In this document: in pieces, positions 43,309 through 52,078 of the stretch
Layout of the letters: each line of letters begins with the position of its first letter
Position numbering within the stretch: position 1 is the first letter of the stretch
Assembly (NCBI RefSeq): GCF_000422725.1
Contig: NZ_KE383909.1
Location: forward strand, 475,230 to 539,229
Direction of reading: 5' to 3'
Source of the DNA: Flavobacterium subsaxonicum WB 4.1-42 = DSM 21790
GTDB lineage: Bacteria > Bacteroidota > Bacteroidia > Flavobacteriales > Flavobacteriaceae
DNA length: 64,000 bases
The notes under the pieces: model-generated
The model's database searches: none
Told to the model about the DNA's origin: nothing
Seen by the model: only the letters and a program-made list of their open reading frames with translations
Translations under genes and position numbers: made by a program

Positions 43309-44373
43309 TTAACTCTTTTCTGCCAAATAATTTAGTACGACATTAGTACTGGTAATAAAATAAGTTCCCTCTATTTTTTCGAGTTTGTAACCCTTAAAGC
43401 CCAAATTAACAGGAATGGGGTTTAAAACAGCTGCTCCATTATCCGTATAATTGCCATTTTGTTTTATAGCTACATTAAGTACCCACAAGCTAATGCTGTA
43501 TTGCTTGTACGCCTGAGTATAAATTGTGCCACATGTTTTGCATCGAAAAGTATTGGCATCCAATTTTTCTAAAAAAATTATAAATTCTACAAACAGCAAT
43601 TCCTGGTCTTCAAAACTTATAGGTTCTTTCCACACAATATAATGCCTGAATCTTTTATAACTACAAGGGCAACCATCGCTATAAAGTTTTTCTATAAAAA
43701 GCCTGGCTTCTTTTTTATAAGCGTTATATAAGCGTATTTTTTCGTTGGCAGTGTCCATATTATTGTTCCAATCTACAGTACCGCCAATAGTAAATACACC
43801 TTCTTTATAATAATTGCCTTCTTTTATTCTTACTATTAATTTGTTGTCATTTACGTCGCCAATACTACTATATTCCTGTGGTAAAACAACTTTTCCTAAT
43901 TTGTTAATTAAACCATGTTTATCATTTCCAAAAACGGCAAAACCATTTTTAAAAGCAGAGAGATAACTAAATTTATAATTTATTATTAACGCACCTTGTT
44001 TGTTTATAGCTCCATTTAAATTATCGTGATTTTTTACTATTGCCATACCTTCACAAAAGTTTTCGGCAAAGTAAAATTGAGGTGCTATTACCTCTTTCCC
44101 CGTTTTGTTAATAAACCCCCACTTATCATTTATTCTTACACGTGCCAGCCCTTCAGCAAAATCACCGTACGAATCGTAAATATCGTTAAACGGAATTATG
44201 ATTTCCCCCAATCTGTTAAAATAGGCATGTTTACCTTTATCTTCTACCAGAAATGTACCGTCATATATAAAACCAACAAAGTCGTAAATAGCAGGTATAA
44301 CAATACCTCGGCTACTCCATATTCCCATTTTTTCACCCTTATTAAACTGTATAAAGTTGTCTTCATCACTCAT
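43309..44373 (-). CDS. WG-repeat protein
   Basis: 354 residues from the ATG of MSDEDNFIQFNKG. A TTG 60 bp upstream, directly after the NlpC/P60 stop, would add a hydrophobic 20-residue stretch; I prefer the ATG but the longer form is possible. Residues ~1-190 hold five or so WG-type repeats (KWGFINKTGKEVIAPQF, KHGLINKLGKVVLPQEY). The C-terminal part has a CPC and a CKTCG motif, possibly a metal site. WG-repeat proteins have no general known function. It follows the NlpC/P60 gene on the same strand. Confidence 0.8.
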   Translation of the reverse strand: MSDEDNFIQFNKGEKMGIWSSRGIVIPAIYDFVGFIYDGTFLVEDKGKHAYFNRLGEIIIPFNDIYDSYGDFAEGLARVRINDKWGFINKTGKEVIAPQFYFAENFCEGMAIVKNHDNLNGAINKQGALIINYKFSYLSAFKNGFAVFGNDKHGLINKLGKVVLPQEYSSIGDVNDNKLIVRIKEGNYYKEGVFTIGGTVDWNNNMDTANEKIRLYNAYKKEARLFIEKLYSDGCPCSYKRFRHYIVWKEPISFEDQELLFVEFIIFLEKLDANTFRCKTCGTIYTQAYKQYSISLWVLNVAIKQNGNYTDNGAAVLNPIPVNLGFKGYKLEKIEGTYFITSTNVVLNYLAEKS

Positions 44374-44433
44374 AATTTCGGGATTAAAAAAAAACTGTAA
44401 TAGTTTTTGAAAGAAGTAAACAAGGGTAGCCAA

Positions 44434-45195
44434 TTATATAATTTTCTTGATAACCCTGAGCTTGTGGCTGTGGCGTTTGGTATCTACATTATAAATGCCC
44501 AGGTGGTCCAGGCGGTCTATGCGCACTTTGCCGTGCGCGTGTATAATATAGTTGTCTTCCATTATAATGCCAACGTGAATAATGCGTCCTTCCTCATTAT
44601 CAAAAAAGGCCAGGTCGCCGGGTTCGCTTTCTTCAATAAAGCTAAGAGCTTCGCCCTGGGTTGCCTGTTGCGATGCATCGCGAAGCATGGCATAACCGTT
44701 TAGCTTGTACACCATTTGTACAAAGCCCGAGCAATCGATGCCAAAAGGGGTTTTGCCACCCCACAGGTACGGCGAATTAAGGTATAAAAATGCGGTTTGA
44801 AGCAATTGCTGCTTGTTGGTTACCCCCGATGCTTTTAAGCCTTCAAAAATAAAATCTTCGGTATTTACAGAGGGTTGATCTAAAAACGTAATAGCCGAAC
44901 CGATGGGTATGGGCAGCAAACTGTTGTTAGATGATGTAATGTATTCAATAAGGTCGGCGTTAAGCACCGGCGCAGCGTTTTGCAGGCTGTTATAATCGGC
45001 CTCGGTAATGTTTTTAAACTGCTTGTTATCTATCCAGCCGTTATAATTGTCGAAACCCAATTCTATACGCGACCATTTTGGGGTTTCTTCCAAAATCTTA
45101 AAATGTTCGCCAAACAAAACCTGCGACGTCATTTCGCTACGGTCGCTGGGTTCCAGCCTAAGCGGGACAATAGCAAGATTACAAATACCAAACAT
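44434..45195 (-). CDS. NlpC/P60 (C40) peptidoglycan endopeptidase with SH3 domain
   Basis: 253 residues. The N-terminal ~65 residues form a bacterial SH3 domain (RSEMTSQVLFGEHFKILEE...WSRIELGFDNYNGWID), and a second SH3-like segment may follow. The C-terminal NlpC/P60 domain carries the catalytic Cys155 in FGIDCSGFVQMVYK and His207 in RIIHVGIIM, with His219 or His221 as third residue. It cleaves the D-Glu to diamino-acid bond of cell-wall peptides. No signal peptide is visible; this is usual for a YkfC-like cytoplasmic enzyme recycling muropeptides, which is my preferred role. Confidence 0.9.
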   Translation of the reverse strand: MFGICNLAIVPLRLEPSDRSEMTSQVLFGEHFKILEETPKWSRIELGFDNYNGWIDNKQFKNITEADYNSLQNAAPVLNADLIEYITSSNNSLLPIPIGSAITFLDQPSVNTEDFIFEGLKASGVTNKQQLLQTAFLYLNSPYLWGGKTPFGIDCSGFVQMVYKLNGYAMLRDASQQATQGEALSFIEESEPGDLAFFDNEEGRIIHVGIIMEDNYIIHAHGKVRIDRLDHLGIYNVDTKRHSHKLRVIKKII

Positions 45196-45363
45196 CCTTT
45201 AATGTTTATTTTTAAATGATTATTTTCTATTGGCTGTTAACAGATGCTGTTTTTTCCTGAAGCACAAATATAGCAGTAAATTTTGAAGCTTGTTTACTAA
45301 GCAAAGTACATAATTTTTAAATATATTTTGGTATGAATTGTTATGATGCATGCAATTTTTTAT

Positions 45364-45510
45364 AGCTCTGGAGGAGCGGTATATTTATAGTAACTATATA
45401 AACCCCTGAATAAAAGCTCCGGAGGAGCGGCATCTGTTTATATGTCGCTCCTCCGGAGCTCAAAATAAATGCTGTAAATAATGCTATAGATATACCGCTC
45501 CTCCGGAGCT
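45364..45510. repeat. Four AGCTCCGGAGGAGCGG boxes (two direct, two inverted)
   Basis: Boxes at 45364-45384 and 45415-45433 read forward; boxes at 45442-45460 and 45492-45510 read in reverse. The inner pair makes a 15-bp perfect stem with a short loop, the outer pair encloses it. Each box carries an internal CTCCGGAG palindrome. The outer copies have one base change (CTCTGGAG). Confidence 0.85.
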
Positions 45511-45535
45511 CGAATAAATTTTCGCAAACCATATC

Positions 45536-45997
45536 ATAACCCCAGCCTTGTGTCCTTCCATCTTTAGATGGTTGTATTCGCGGACTTTGTGGTTATTAAA
45601 CATCTACTGCTTAGAGCCTTTGTGGTAAAATTTAAAGGTAGGCGAAAAGAAAAAGCTTTTTTCTCCAACAAAACACACAAGGTTTTACGGATATGATAAC
45701 GGTGATAACCCCAGCCTTGTGTCCTTCCATCTTTAGATGGTTGTCTTCGCAAACTTTGTGATTATTGAACCTGTACTGCTTAGTGCCTTTGTGGTAAAAT
45801 TTAAAGGTAGGCGAAAAGAAAAAGCTTTTTTATCTGACAAAACACACAGGGCTATACGGATATGATAACAGTATCAATAACCCCAGCCTTGTGTCCTTCC
45901 ATCTTTAGATGGTTTTCTTCGCGGACTTTGTGATTATTGAACCTGTACTGCTTTGTGCTTTTGTGGTAAAATTTAAAGGTAGGCGAAAAGAAAAAGC
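45536..45997. repeat. Three tandem ~170-bp repeat units
   Basis: Units start at 45536, 45705 and 45877 with ATAACCCCAGCCTTGTGTCC, so the periods are 169 and 172 bp. Each has a CCATCTTTAGATGG mini-hairpin, a CTTCGCGGACTTTGTG phrase, a GCCTTTGTGGTAAAATTTAA phrase and GGTAGGCGAAAAGAAAAAGC. The third unit is cut at AAAAAGCT, where the thiolase terminator hairpin begins. Confidence 0.88.
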
Positions 45998-46034
45998 TCG
46001 GGTAGGGCGACAAACATGCCGCTCTACCCGAGCT
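45995..46034 (-). terminator. Thiolase terminator built from a repeat-family hairpin
   Basis: On the reverse strand AGCTCGGGTAGAGCG pairs with CGCCCTACCCGAGCT (one G-T pair) and is followed by TTTTTCTTTT. The arm layout AGCTC..GAGCG matches the boxes at 45364-45510 with compensating base changes. Confidence 0.82.
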
Positions 46035-46057
46035 CAAAATAAAGTATAAAATATAAG

Positions 46058-47236
46058 TTACGCGCGTTCTAAAACAATAGCCGAAGCACCGCCACCACCA
46101 TTGCAAATAGCAGCTGCACCAATTTTGGCATTGTTTTGTTGTAATACATTAATAAGGGTAACTATAATCCTGGCACCACTGCAACCAAGCGGGTGGCCTA
46201 AAGAAACCGCACCACCGTTTACGTTTACCTTAGTGGCATCAAGGCCTAAAATTTTAGAATTGGCAATACCCACTACAGAAAACGCCTCGTTAAATTCAAA
46301 AAAGTCCACATCCTCTTTGCTTATGCCTGCTTTGTCTAACGCTTTTGGTAAAGCAATAGATGGGGTAGTGGTAAAACGCTTAGGCTCCTGCTCGGCATCG
46401 GCATAGCCTTTAATATAAGCAAGCGGGGTAAGGCCAAGCTCTTTAGCCTTGTCTTCGCTCATAAGTACCAGTGCCGCAGCACCATCGTTAATGGTAGATG
46501 CATTGGCAGCAGTAACCGTACCCTCTTTAGTAAAGGCAGGGTTAAGGGCGGGTATCTTATCTAACTTTACGTTAGTATATTCTTCGTCTTTAGTAACCAT
46601 TATAGGGTCGCCTTTGCGCTGTGGTACAGCAACAGGCACCACCTCGTTATCAAACTTACCGACATTCCATGCAGCGGCAGAGCGCTCGTAAGATTGTATG
46701 GCAAAAGCATCCTGCTCTTCGCGGGTAACGTTATATTCGGTAGCGCAGGCATCGGCACAAACACCCATAGCACTGTTATCATAAGCATCGCTAAGGCCGT
46801 CTTTTTGCATACCATCGGTTAATGTAGCGGGGCCAAATTTGTTGCCCGCCCTCATTTGCACGTAGTGTGGTATAAGGCTCATGTTTTCCATACCGCCGGC
46901 TACTACAATCTCGGCATCGCCGCATTGTATGGCCTGTGCAGCCTGCATAACGGCTTTCATGCCACTGGCGCACACTTTATTAACGGTAGTGGCAATTACA
47001 TTATCGGGTAGGCCGGCAAGCCTTGATGCCTGCCTTGCAGGCGCCTGGCCAACACCGGCCTGCACTACATTGCCCATTAATACCTCGTCTACCAGTTCTG
47101 GCTTAAGGTTTATTTTTTCGAGCGCGCCTTTAATGGCAGCTGCCCCAAGTTGCGGAGCCGTAACGGTAGACAGCGCGCCCATAAAGCTGCCAATAGGGGT
47201 GCGTACTGCCGAAACGATTACTACTTTTTTATTCAT
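46058..47236 (-). CDS. Acetyl-CoA C-acetyltransferase (thiolase)
   Basis: 392 residues, exactly the biosynthetic-thiolase length. Catalytic residues fall at the classical positions: Cys89 in NKVCASGMKAV, His348 in GHPLGCSG and Cys378 in AICNGGGGASA. It condenses two acetyl-CoA to acetoacetyl-CoA or runs the reverse cleavage in fatty-acid and amino-acid breakdown. The gene is single, without beta-oxidation partners beside it, and ends at a strong repeat-derived terminator. Confidence 0.95.
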   Translation of the reverse strand: MNKKVVIVSAVRTPIGSFMGALSTVTAPQLGAAAIKGALEKINLKPELVDEVLMGNVVQAGVGQAPARQASRLAGLPDNVIATTVNKVCASGMKAVMQAAQAIQCGDAEIVVAGGMENMSLIPHYVQMRAGNKFGPATLTDGMQKDGLSDAYDNSAMGVCADACATEYNVTREEQDAFAIQSYERSAAAWNVGKFDNEVVPVAVPQRKGDPIMVTKDEEYTNVKLDKIPALNPAFTKEGTVTAANASTINDGAAALVLMSEDKAKELGLTPLAYIKGYADAEQEPKRFTTTPSIALPKALDKAGISKEDVDFFEFNEAFSVVGIANSKILGLDATKVNVNGGAVSLGHPLGCSGARIIVTLINVLQQNNAKIGAAAICNGGGGASAIVLERA

Positions 47237-47393
47237 GGCCTAAATTTCTTTATTATGTTGTTGATGTTGCGAATTTAATGATTAAAACCGCTTAAAAAAA
47301 TATTATGTGTAAAAATGTTTCTAAATTAAACCGATTGATAACGTTTTAATAAAATAGAGATGATGTAGTGGTATTACAATAACCGTGCAGTTT

Positions 47394-47828
47394 TTAACTG
47401 CCGTTTATTAGCTCCATTTGCCACACTCCCCGCCCTGGGCAATAGGGTATAGGAATAATGCCAAATAACATTACAATCTTGTTTTTAAACTTCCACGTGC
47501 CGGCGGCAGTAGTACCATCGGCGCTTAATGTGCCTTTATAATATAGGGGGCTGTGTGGTTTGTCTTGTTGCTGCGTGGAACCGTCCTGGGTTAAAATAGT
47601 TGCTATTGGCATTAGTTTTTCGAATGCGATAGCGGTATTATTTAAAGTCCCGATTATATACCCTATGCCCTGCATGCCCCCTGTAGCCAAATCGTCGGTT
47701 ACATTACCTCCAAAATTTTTACCGTCAAAAGATTGTATTACAATAGTAAAATTGGTTTGAGCAAACTTTCTTATCTTTTGTACTTTAAGATTATTGTGCT
47801 TGTAATAACCCTGCCACGTTCCTTTCAT
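47394..47828 (-). CDS. Hypothetical protein
   Basis: 144 residues from the ATG of MKGTWQGYYKHNN; an in-frame ATG 17 codons upstream is less likely. It has no signal peptide. It starts with a GTWQGYY motif and ends with GRGVWQMELI, with repeated YKGTLSADGTTAAGTWKF-like strands, suggesting a small beta-barrel such as a lipocalin-like fold. I recognise no family. It is alone between the thiolase and a divergent small gene. Confidence 0.6.
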   Translation of the reverse strand: MKGTWQGYYKHNNLKVQKIRKFAQTNFTIVIQSFDGKNFGGNVTDDLATGGMQGIGYIIGTLNNTAIAFEKLMPIATILTQDGSTQQQDKPHSPLYYKGTLSADGTTAAGTWKFKNKIVMLFGIIPIPYCPGRGVWQMELINGS

Positions 47829-48036
47829 AATTATTATATATAATGGCAAACATAAACATTTAGGCGGATTAATTAACACTATAATTTTTCTAGCAACCTT
47901 GCCCTAAAACTGCATTTCATCGGATATAATTACAGTTTATAGATAAAATAAAATATTAACTATTTTATATAAATTTCGGGTTGCTCTATATCGTTTTCGC
48001 TTCTTATATTTAGTTACCAATAAAAAAAATCACTTT

Positions 48037-48330
48037 ATGCAGGTTATGACTGACTACTCCCGAAAAAAATTACTCAGGTACAACTACTCCTGGGCGCACC
48101 CGGCCGAGCAAAAAAGCTATGAGTCGTATAAAGACTACGATATTATAGACCGCAACAATGGTTTCGAGCTGCTGGATTTTATTAACCGCTTTATGGGCAT
48201 ACACGGCATGGAGGCCGACCGTAGCTTTTCTAAACTGGAACGGTTAATTAAAAACTATATGCCAGCCGACTTAAAAACACGCATTGAAATGAAAATGTGG
48301 CTGCGCAAAAACTGGGACGTACGGTTTTAA
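48037..48330 (+). CDS. Small hypothetical protein
   Basis: 97 residues (94 if the second ATG at 48046 is used). It is basic, helical and soluble: YSWAHPAEQKSYESYKDYDIIDRNNGFELLDFINRFM and a C-terminal MKMWLRKNWDVRF. I recognise no family. The codons look coding and a clear terminator follows 27 bp after the stop, which supports a real gene. Confidence 0.6.
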   Translation: MQVMTDYSRKKLLRYNYSWAHPAEQKSYESYKDYDIIDRNNGFELLDFINRFMGIHGMEADRSFSKLERLIKNYMPADLKTRIEMKMWLRKNWDVRF

Positions 48331-48356
48331 ATTTCAAATTACGCAACTATAAAAAG

Positions 48357-48390
48357 CAAAACCCCGTCGAATACTGGCGGGGTTTTGTTG
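48357..48390. terminator. Bidirectional terminator
   Basis: AAAACCCCGTC and GGCGGGGTTTT make an 11-bp stem (one mismatch or G-T pair) with a 7-base loop between two convergent genes. A and T runs flank it on both sides. Confidence 0.82.
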
Positions 48391-48408
48391 TATAATATGG
48401 TCAGCTAA

Positions 48409-48828
48409 TTATAGCAATACTGCCGATAATGTAATCTCGGCTGCTTTAAGCAGTTTAGATACCGGGCAAACCTCTTTAGCTTTAGTTGCGGTATCCTGAA
48501 AATCCTGTTCTGATATTCCCGGTACGCTGGCTTCTAATTTTAAGTGAATTTTGGTTATAGTACCGTCTTCAAAAGTAACCTGTGCCTCTGTGTTAAGGTC
48601 TTCGGGTGTAAAGCCCTGCTCGCTTAATAAAAAGCTTAACTGCATTGTAAAACAGCCTGAGTGTGCAGCGGCAATAAGCTCTTCTGGGTTAGTGCCCACG
48701 CCATCGGCAAAACGGGTTTTAAATGATAGTTGTGCTTTATTTAAGGTAGTGCTTTGAGTAGAAATAGTTCCTGCTCCGTCCATTCCTGTACCTTTCCAGT
48801 TTGCGTTTGCGGTTCTTGTAAATTTCAT
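48409..48828 (-). CDS. OsmC-family peroxiredoxin
   Basis: 139 residues, a normal OsmC length. The redox cysteines are Cys59 in AAAHSGCFTMQL and Cys121 in AKEVCPVSKLL. The family reduces organic hydroperoxides in the cytoplasm. It is divergent from the OxyR gene with a 226-bp shared spacer, so peroxide-induced expression under OxyR is likely, although I cannot point to an operator. Confidence 0.92.
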   Translation of the reverse strand: MKFTRTANANWKGTGMDGAGTISTQSTTLNKAQLSFKTRFADGVGTNPEELIAAAHSGCFTMQLSFLLSEQGFTPEDLNTEAQVTFEDGTITKIHLKLEASVPGISEQDFQDTATKAKEVCPVSKLLKAAEITLSAVLL

Positions 48829-49054
48829 GATAATGTAAATTTTAGTTTGTTATTAATTTTTTGAGGATGCCAGTTGGTTTACTGTTCCTGTAAAGTTATA
48901 AATTTTTAAAATGCGCGGGTTAAATTAAAATTATATTATGTAGTACTTTTCCCGCCCTGTGCTACTTGTTATATTTTGATGAGACAAATTTAGGGCGCTT
49001 ATCTGTATCAATCAAATTAATAATTTTTTACCTTTATAAAATAAATTTATAAGC

Positions 49055-50029
49055 ATGACCATTCAGCAACTTAGATATATTGTAGCCTTAGACCATCATC
49101 GCCATTTTGCACGCGCTGCCGAAGAATGCGTGGTTACCCAACCGGGACTTACCATTCAGCTAAAAAACCTGGAGGAAGAAATTGGCATTAAAATTTTCGA
49201 CCGTACTAAAGTGCCCCTAAAGCCCACCGCCGCCGGTGTAGAAATTATAGAACGCGCTAAAAAAGTACTGCGTGAGGCCGATGCCATTCGCGATTTTGTG
49301 GTTGACAAGAAGAATGATCTGGAGGGCACCGTTACCCTTGGGGTTATCTCTACGCTGTCGCCTTACCTTATGCCACTCTTTATTAAGGCCATGCGCGATG
49401 TTGCCCCTAAAATGCACTTTACCATTAAGGAAAGCAATACCGGCCAGCTTATGAATGATGTAGAAACCGGCGCCATAGATATTGCCCTGATGGCTACACC
49501 CACAGGCAACCCCAACCTTAAAGAGCATGTGGTGTTCCAGGAGCCGTTTGTGGCCTACCTGCACCAGTCGCACCCTATGGCCGGCGCCGAATTGTATGAG
49601 ATGAACCCGCACGACAGGCCGGAGCTGCTCTTGCTGCAACACGAATACTGCTATAACGCCCAGCTCTTAGACATTTGCAGCCTGCCCGAACCCGGCACCC
49701 GTTGGGAACAGTTTAGTTATGATATTAGCTCGATAGAAACGCTTAAAAACCTCGTAAGGGCAGGGCTGGGGTTTGCCATTGTTCCGCAATTATCGGTGCT
49801 TAACGAAAGCGAGGGGAGTTTGTTTAAACAGTTTAAAGAACCTAAGCCCGTACGGGAGATAAGCCTTGTGGTGTCCGATCATTTTTCGCGTAAGCTGTTG
49901 CTCGAAAAAATGAACGAAACCATATGGAATTGCCTGCCCGACACCATTAAACAAAACACCGGCTATAAAAAGATACGGTGGAACGATTCGCCGTACTTTA
50001 TAAAAACGGTCAATGCGCTTAAGGCTTAA
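49055..50029 (+). CDS. oxyR: OxyR-type LysR regulator
   Basis: 324 residues. The LysR winged-helix DNA-binding domain (MTIQQLRYIVALDHHRHFARAAEECVVTQPG) is followed by the effector domain. Cys199 and Cys208 in HEYCYNAQLLDIC occupy exactly the positions and spacing of the peroxide-sensing pair of E. coli OxyR. Hydrogen peroxide should form the disulfide that switches the protein to an activator. It is divergent from the OsmC gene and its stop codon overlaps by 4 bp the end of the convergent hydrolase gene. Confidence 0.92.
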   Translation: MTIQQLRYIVALDHHRHFARAAEECVVTQPGLTIQLKNLEEEIGIKIFDRTKVPLKPTAAGVEIIERAKKVLREADAIRDFVVDKKNDLEGTVTLGVISTLSPYLMPLFIKAMRDVAPKMHFTIKESNTGQLMNDVETGAIDIALMATPTGNPNLKEHVVFQEPFVAYLHQSHPMAGAELYEMNPHDRPELLLLQHEYCYNAQLLDICSLPEPGTRWEQFSYDISSIETLKNLVRAGLGFAIVPQLSVLNESEGSLFKQFKEPKPVREISLVVSDHFSRKLLLEKMNETIWNCLPDTIKQNTGYKKIRWNDSPYFIKTVNALKA

Positions 50030-50988
50030 TTTTTTTCTGAAAGGAAAGAGCAAACATCCTTAACCCAGGCAGTTTTATATTTAATGAGATAGTTTTCGTG
50101 CCCCGCCAACGGATAGGTTTTAAGCTGTTTAGGGCCTTTAAGGTTGCTGAAAATATCGTCAATCTCAGTTCGGTTTACCCTGTTATCCTGCTCGCCATAA
50201 AGCAGCAGCGCAGGGGTTTTTATACCTTTGGCATAGTCTACAGGGTTATGCCCAAACGCCCAGAAACCATTTTCGAGTCCGCCCCAAAATACCAACAGCT
50301 CCGCCATTGGGAAGGTAGGAGCACCCACCACCTTAAACCGCGCACAAACCGTTTGGTACATGGTGCCAAAGGGGCATTCTAATATAATTTTAGAGGGTTG
50401 TATACTATAGTCGTCGATGGCTTTCATAATTGCGACCGACCCCATCGAGGTTCCGAATAGAATAATGTTGGTTTCGCCCTTTTGTTTAAGGTAATCAAAG
50501 CAGGTTTTTACCTGTTCGGCCTCATAAAAACCAATGGTGGTCTGGTTGCCTTCAGAGTTGCCCGATCCCATAAAATCGACAAGCAACGTGCTGTAGCCCA
50601 TCTTTATAAACTCGTCAGATTTATCTACCATGCCGCTTTTATTGCCCCCATAACCATGAAACAAAACAACTGTGCCTTTACTGTTAGCAGCCTTAACGCT
50701 CCAGCATTCAATTTCTTTATTGCTTTTAAGTTTCAGGGTAGTGTAGGGCTGGCCGGGAACAATAGCATTTACCGGCCTCGGGTTGTTTATCCCAAAAAAA
50801 ATTATTTTGGCAATATCGGCGCCCGATAGTTTTTCGGGCTTTTTAATTTTTGTGGAAGTTTCAGATGTGTAGTGCGTAAATTTATAAGCATGAAACACGG
50901 CAATAACATTCATAACTATAAATATAACCGCCAGCGTGCGCAGTATGCGCCTTGCTATTTTACTACCCAACCGTGCCTTTTTTGCCAT
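50026..50988 (-). CDS. Alpha/beta hydrolase, membrane-anchored
   Basis: 320 residues. The N-terminal ARRILRTLAVIFIVMNVIAVFHAYKF is a signal anchor after a basic stretch, so the enzyme faces the periplasm. The oxyanion loop is FHGYGGNKSG, the nucleophile is Ser in GTSMGSVA, an Asp lies in LYGEQDNRVNR, and a His in LAGHENYL. It resembles the BEM46/YqkD-type serine hydrolases. Substrate unknown. The tail overlaps the oxyR end by 4 bp in the convergent direction. Confidence 0.85.
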   Translation of the reverse strand: MAKKARLGSKIARRILRTLAVIFIVMNVIAVFHAYKFTHYTSETSTKIKKPEKLSGADIAKIIFFGINNPRPVNAIVPGQPYTTLKLKSNKEIECWSVKAANSKGTVVLFHGYGGNKSGMVDKSDEFIKMGYSTLLVDFMGSGNSEGNQTTIGFYEAEQVKTCFDYLKQKGETNIILFGTSMGSVAIMKAIDDYSIQPSKIILECPFGTMYQTVCARFKVVGAPTFPMAELLVFWGGLENGFWAFGHNPVDYAKGIKTPALLLYGEQDNRVNRTEIDDIFSNLKGPKQLKTYPLAGHENYLIKYKTAWVKDVCSFLSEKN

Positions 50989-51037
50989 AGCACGAATATA
51001 ATAACAATTGTTGTATTGGCTGTGCCCAAAAACAAGA

Positions 51038-51059
51038 AACCCACTCGGCAGAGTGGGTT
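51038..51059 (-). terminator. Terminator after lpxD
   Basis: On the reverse strand AACCCACTC and GAGTGGGTT form a perfect 9-bp stem with a 4-base loop, followed by TCTTGTTTTT. It is about 27 bp after the lpxD stop. Confidence 0.85.
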
Positions 51060-51085
51060 AAAAGTATATAAAACTAAAAATGTAA

Positions 51086-52078
51086 TTAACTGTTAGCAGC
51101 AAGCCTTTTAACAACGGCCCACTGTTTTAGGGTAGTACGGGCTTCGGCAGCAGGGTAGCCCAGGTAGGTTTTACCCGCCGGAATATCGCCTACAACACCA
51201 GATCCTGCACCAACGGTAACACCGTCGCCCAGGGTAGCGTGGTCTTTAATAGAGGCGCTTCCGCCAATAATAACGCCATTGCCCAACGTAACAGATCCTG
51301 CAAGGCCGCTGTTACCGGCCATAATACAAAACTTGCCCATTACGCTGTTGTGCCCAATTTGCACAAGGTTGTCTATTTTACAGCCATCGCCAATAATCGT
51401 AGAACTAAACTTACCGCGGTCTACGCAGCTATTAGCGCCAATTTCTACCCAGTTGCCAATAATCACATTACCAATTTGCGGAATTTTAGCCAGTCCCCTC
51501 TCCGGGCATGGGCGGAAACCGAAACCATCGGCACCAATAGAGGCGTTAGGGTGTAAAATGCAATGGTTACCAATGTGGCAGTTTTCACGAATTACCGCAC
51601 CGCTCCACACAGTGCTGTTTTTGCCAATAGTACTGTTATCTAATATAGTAACATTAGGGTAAATAGTAACGTTTTCGCCTAATTCTACATTAGGGCCAAT
51701 ATAGCAGCCTGCGCCAATGCGTGTACCTGTGCCAATTATAGCGGTGGGATGCACGGTTGCAGCCGGGTGAATATCGGTATCAAACTGCGGGTGCAGCGGG
51801 GCAAAAAGCTCCAGAATTTGAGACATAGCCAAATCGGCATTGTTTACCTTAATAAACGCCCTGTTTTCGCCGGGCTCAATAGATATATCGTTGTTTACAA
51901 CAGCTACCGATGCCTTAGAACCGGCCCAAAGTTTTTCATATTTTTTATTGCCAATAAAAGTAATCTGGTTGCTACCGGCAAGTTCAATCTGCTCGGGAGA
52001 CGAAACGGTGTGCGATGTATCGCCTACCATATTACCCTTAATTAAAGTGCTGATTTCTTGTGCTGAATACGATTTCAT
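51086..52078 (-). CDS. lpxD: UDP-3-O-acylglucosamine N-acyltransferase
   Basis: 330 residues. The N-terminal ~100 residues are the LpxD uridine-binding domain (SAQEISTLIKGNMVGD, GSNQITFIGNKKYEKLW). From about residue 105 the left-handed beta-helix hexapeptide repeats run (AIIGTGTRIGAGCYIGPNV, NVTIYPNVTILDNSTIG, VQIGHNSVMGKFCIMAG). The catalytic His lies in QIGHNSVMG. It adds the second acyl chain to the lipid A precursor. LpxD usually sits with other lipid A genes in Bacteroidota; here it is alone and may be a second copy. Confidence 0.92.
   Translation of the reverse strand: MKSYSAQEISTLIKGNMVGDTSHTVSSPEQIELAGSNQITFIGNKKYEKLWAGSKASVAVVNNDISIEPGENRAFIKVNNADLAMSQILELFAPLHPQFDTDIHPAATVHPTAIIGTGTRIGAGCYIGPNVELGENVTIYPNVTILDNSTIGKNSTVWSGAVIRENCHIGNHCILHPNASIGADGFGFRPCPERGLAKIPQIGNVIIGNWVEIGANSCVDRGKFSSTIIGDGCKIDNLVQIGHNSVMGKFCIMAGNSGLAGSVTLGNGVIIGGSASIKDHATLGDGVTVGAGSGVVGDIPAGKTYLGYPAAEARTTLKQWAVVKRLAANS

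Larger units (their letters stand above)
45196..46057. other. 862-bp gene-free repeat field
   Basis: Holds, from left to right, an AT-rich promoter region for the C40 peptidase, four copies of a GCTCCGGAGGAGCG box (two in each direction), three tandem ~170-bp units, and a hairpin that ends the thiolase transcript. Small ORFs in the repeats change with the copy and are not credible genes. Confidence 0.8.

Noticed and set aside
45536..45997. Three tandem units considered as a CRISPR array
   Set aside because: Units are ~170 bp and similar throughout; there are no short identical repeats with unique spacers and no cas genes.
45564..46106. Small ORFs (62 and 84 codons) within the 170-bp repeats
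   Set aside because: The frame and length change with the repeat copy, and one runs into the thiolase gene; they are repeat by-products.
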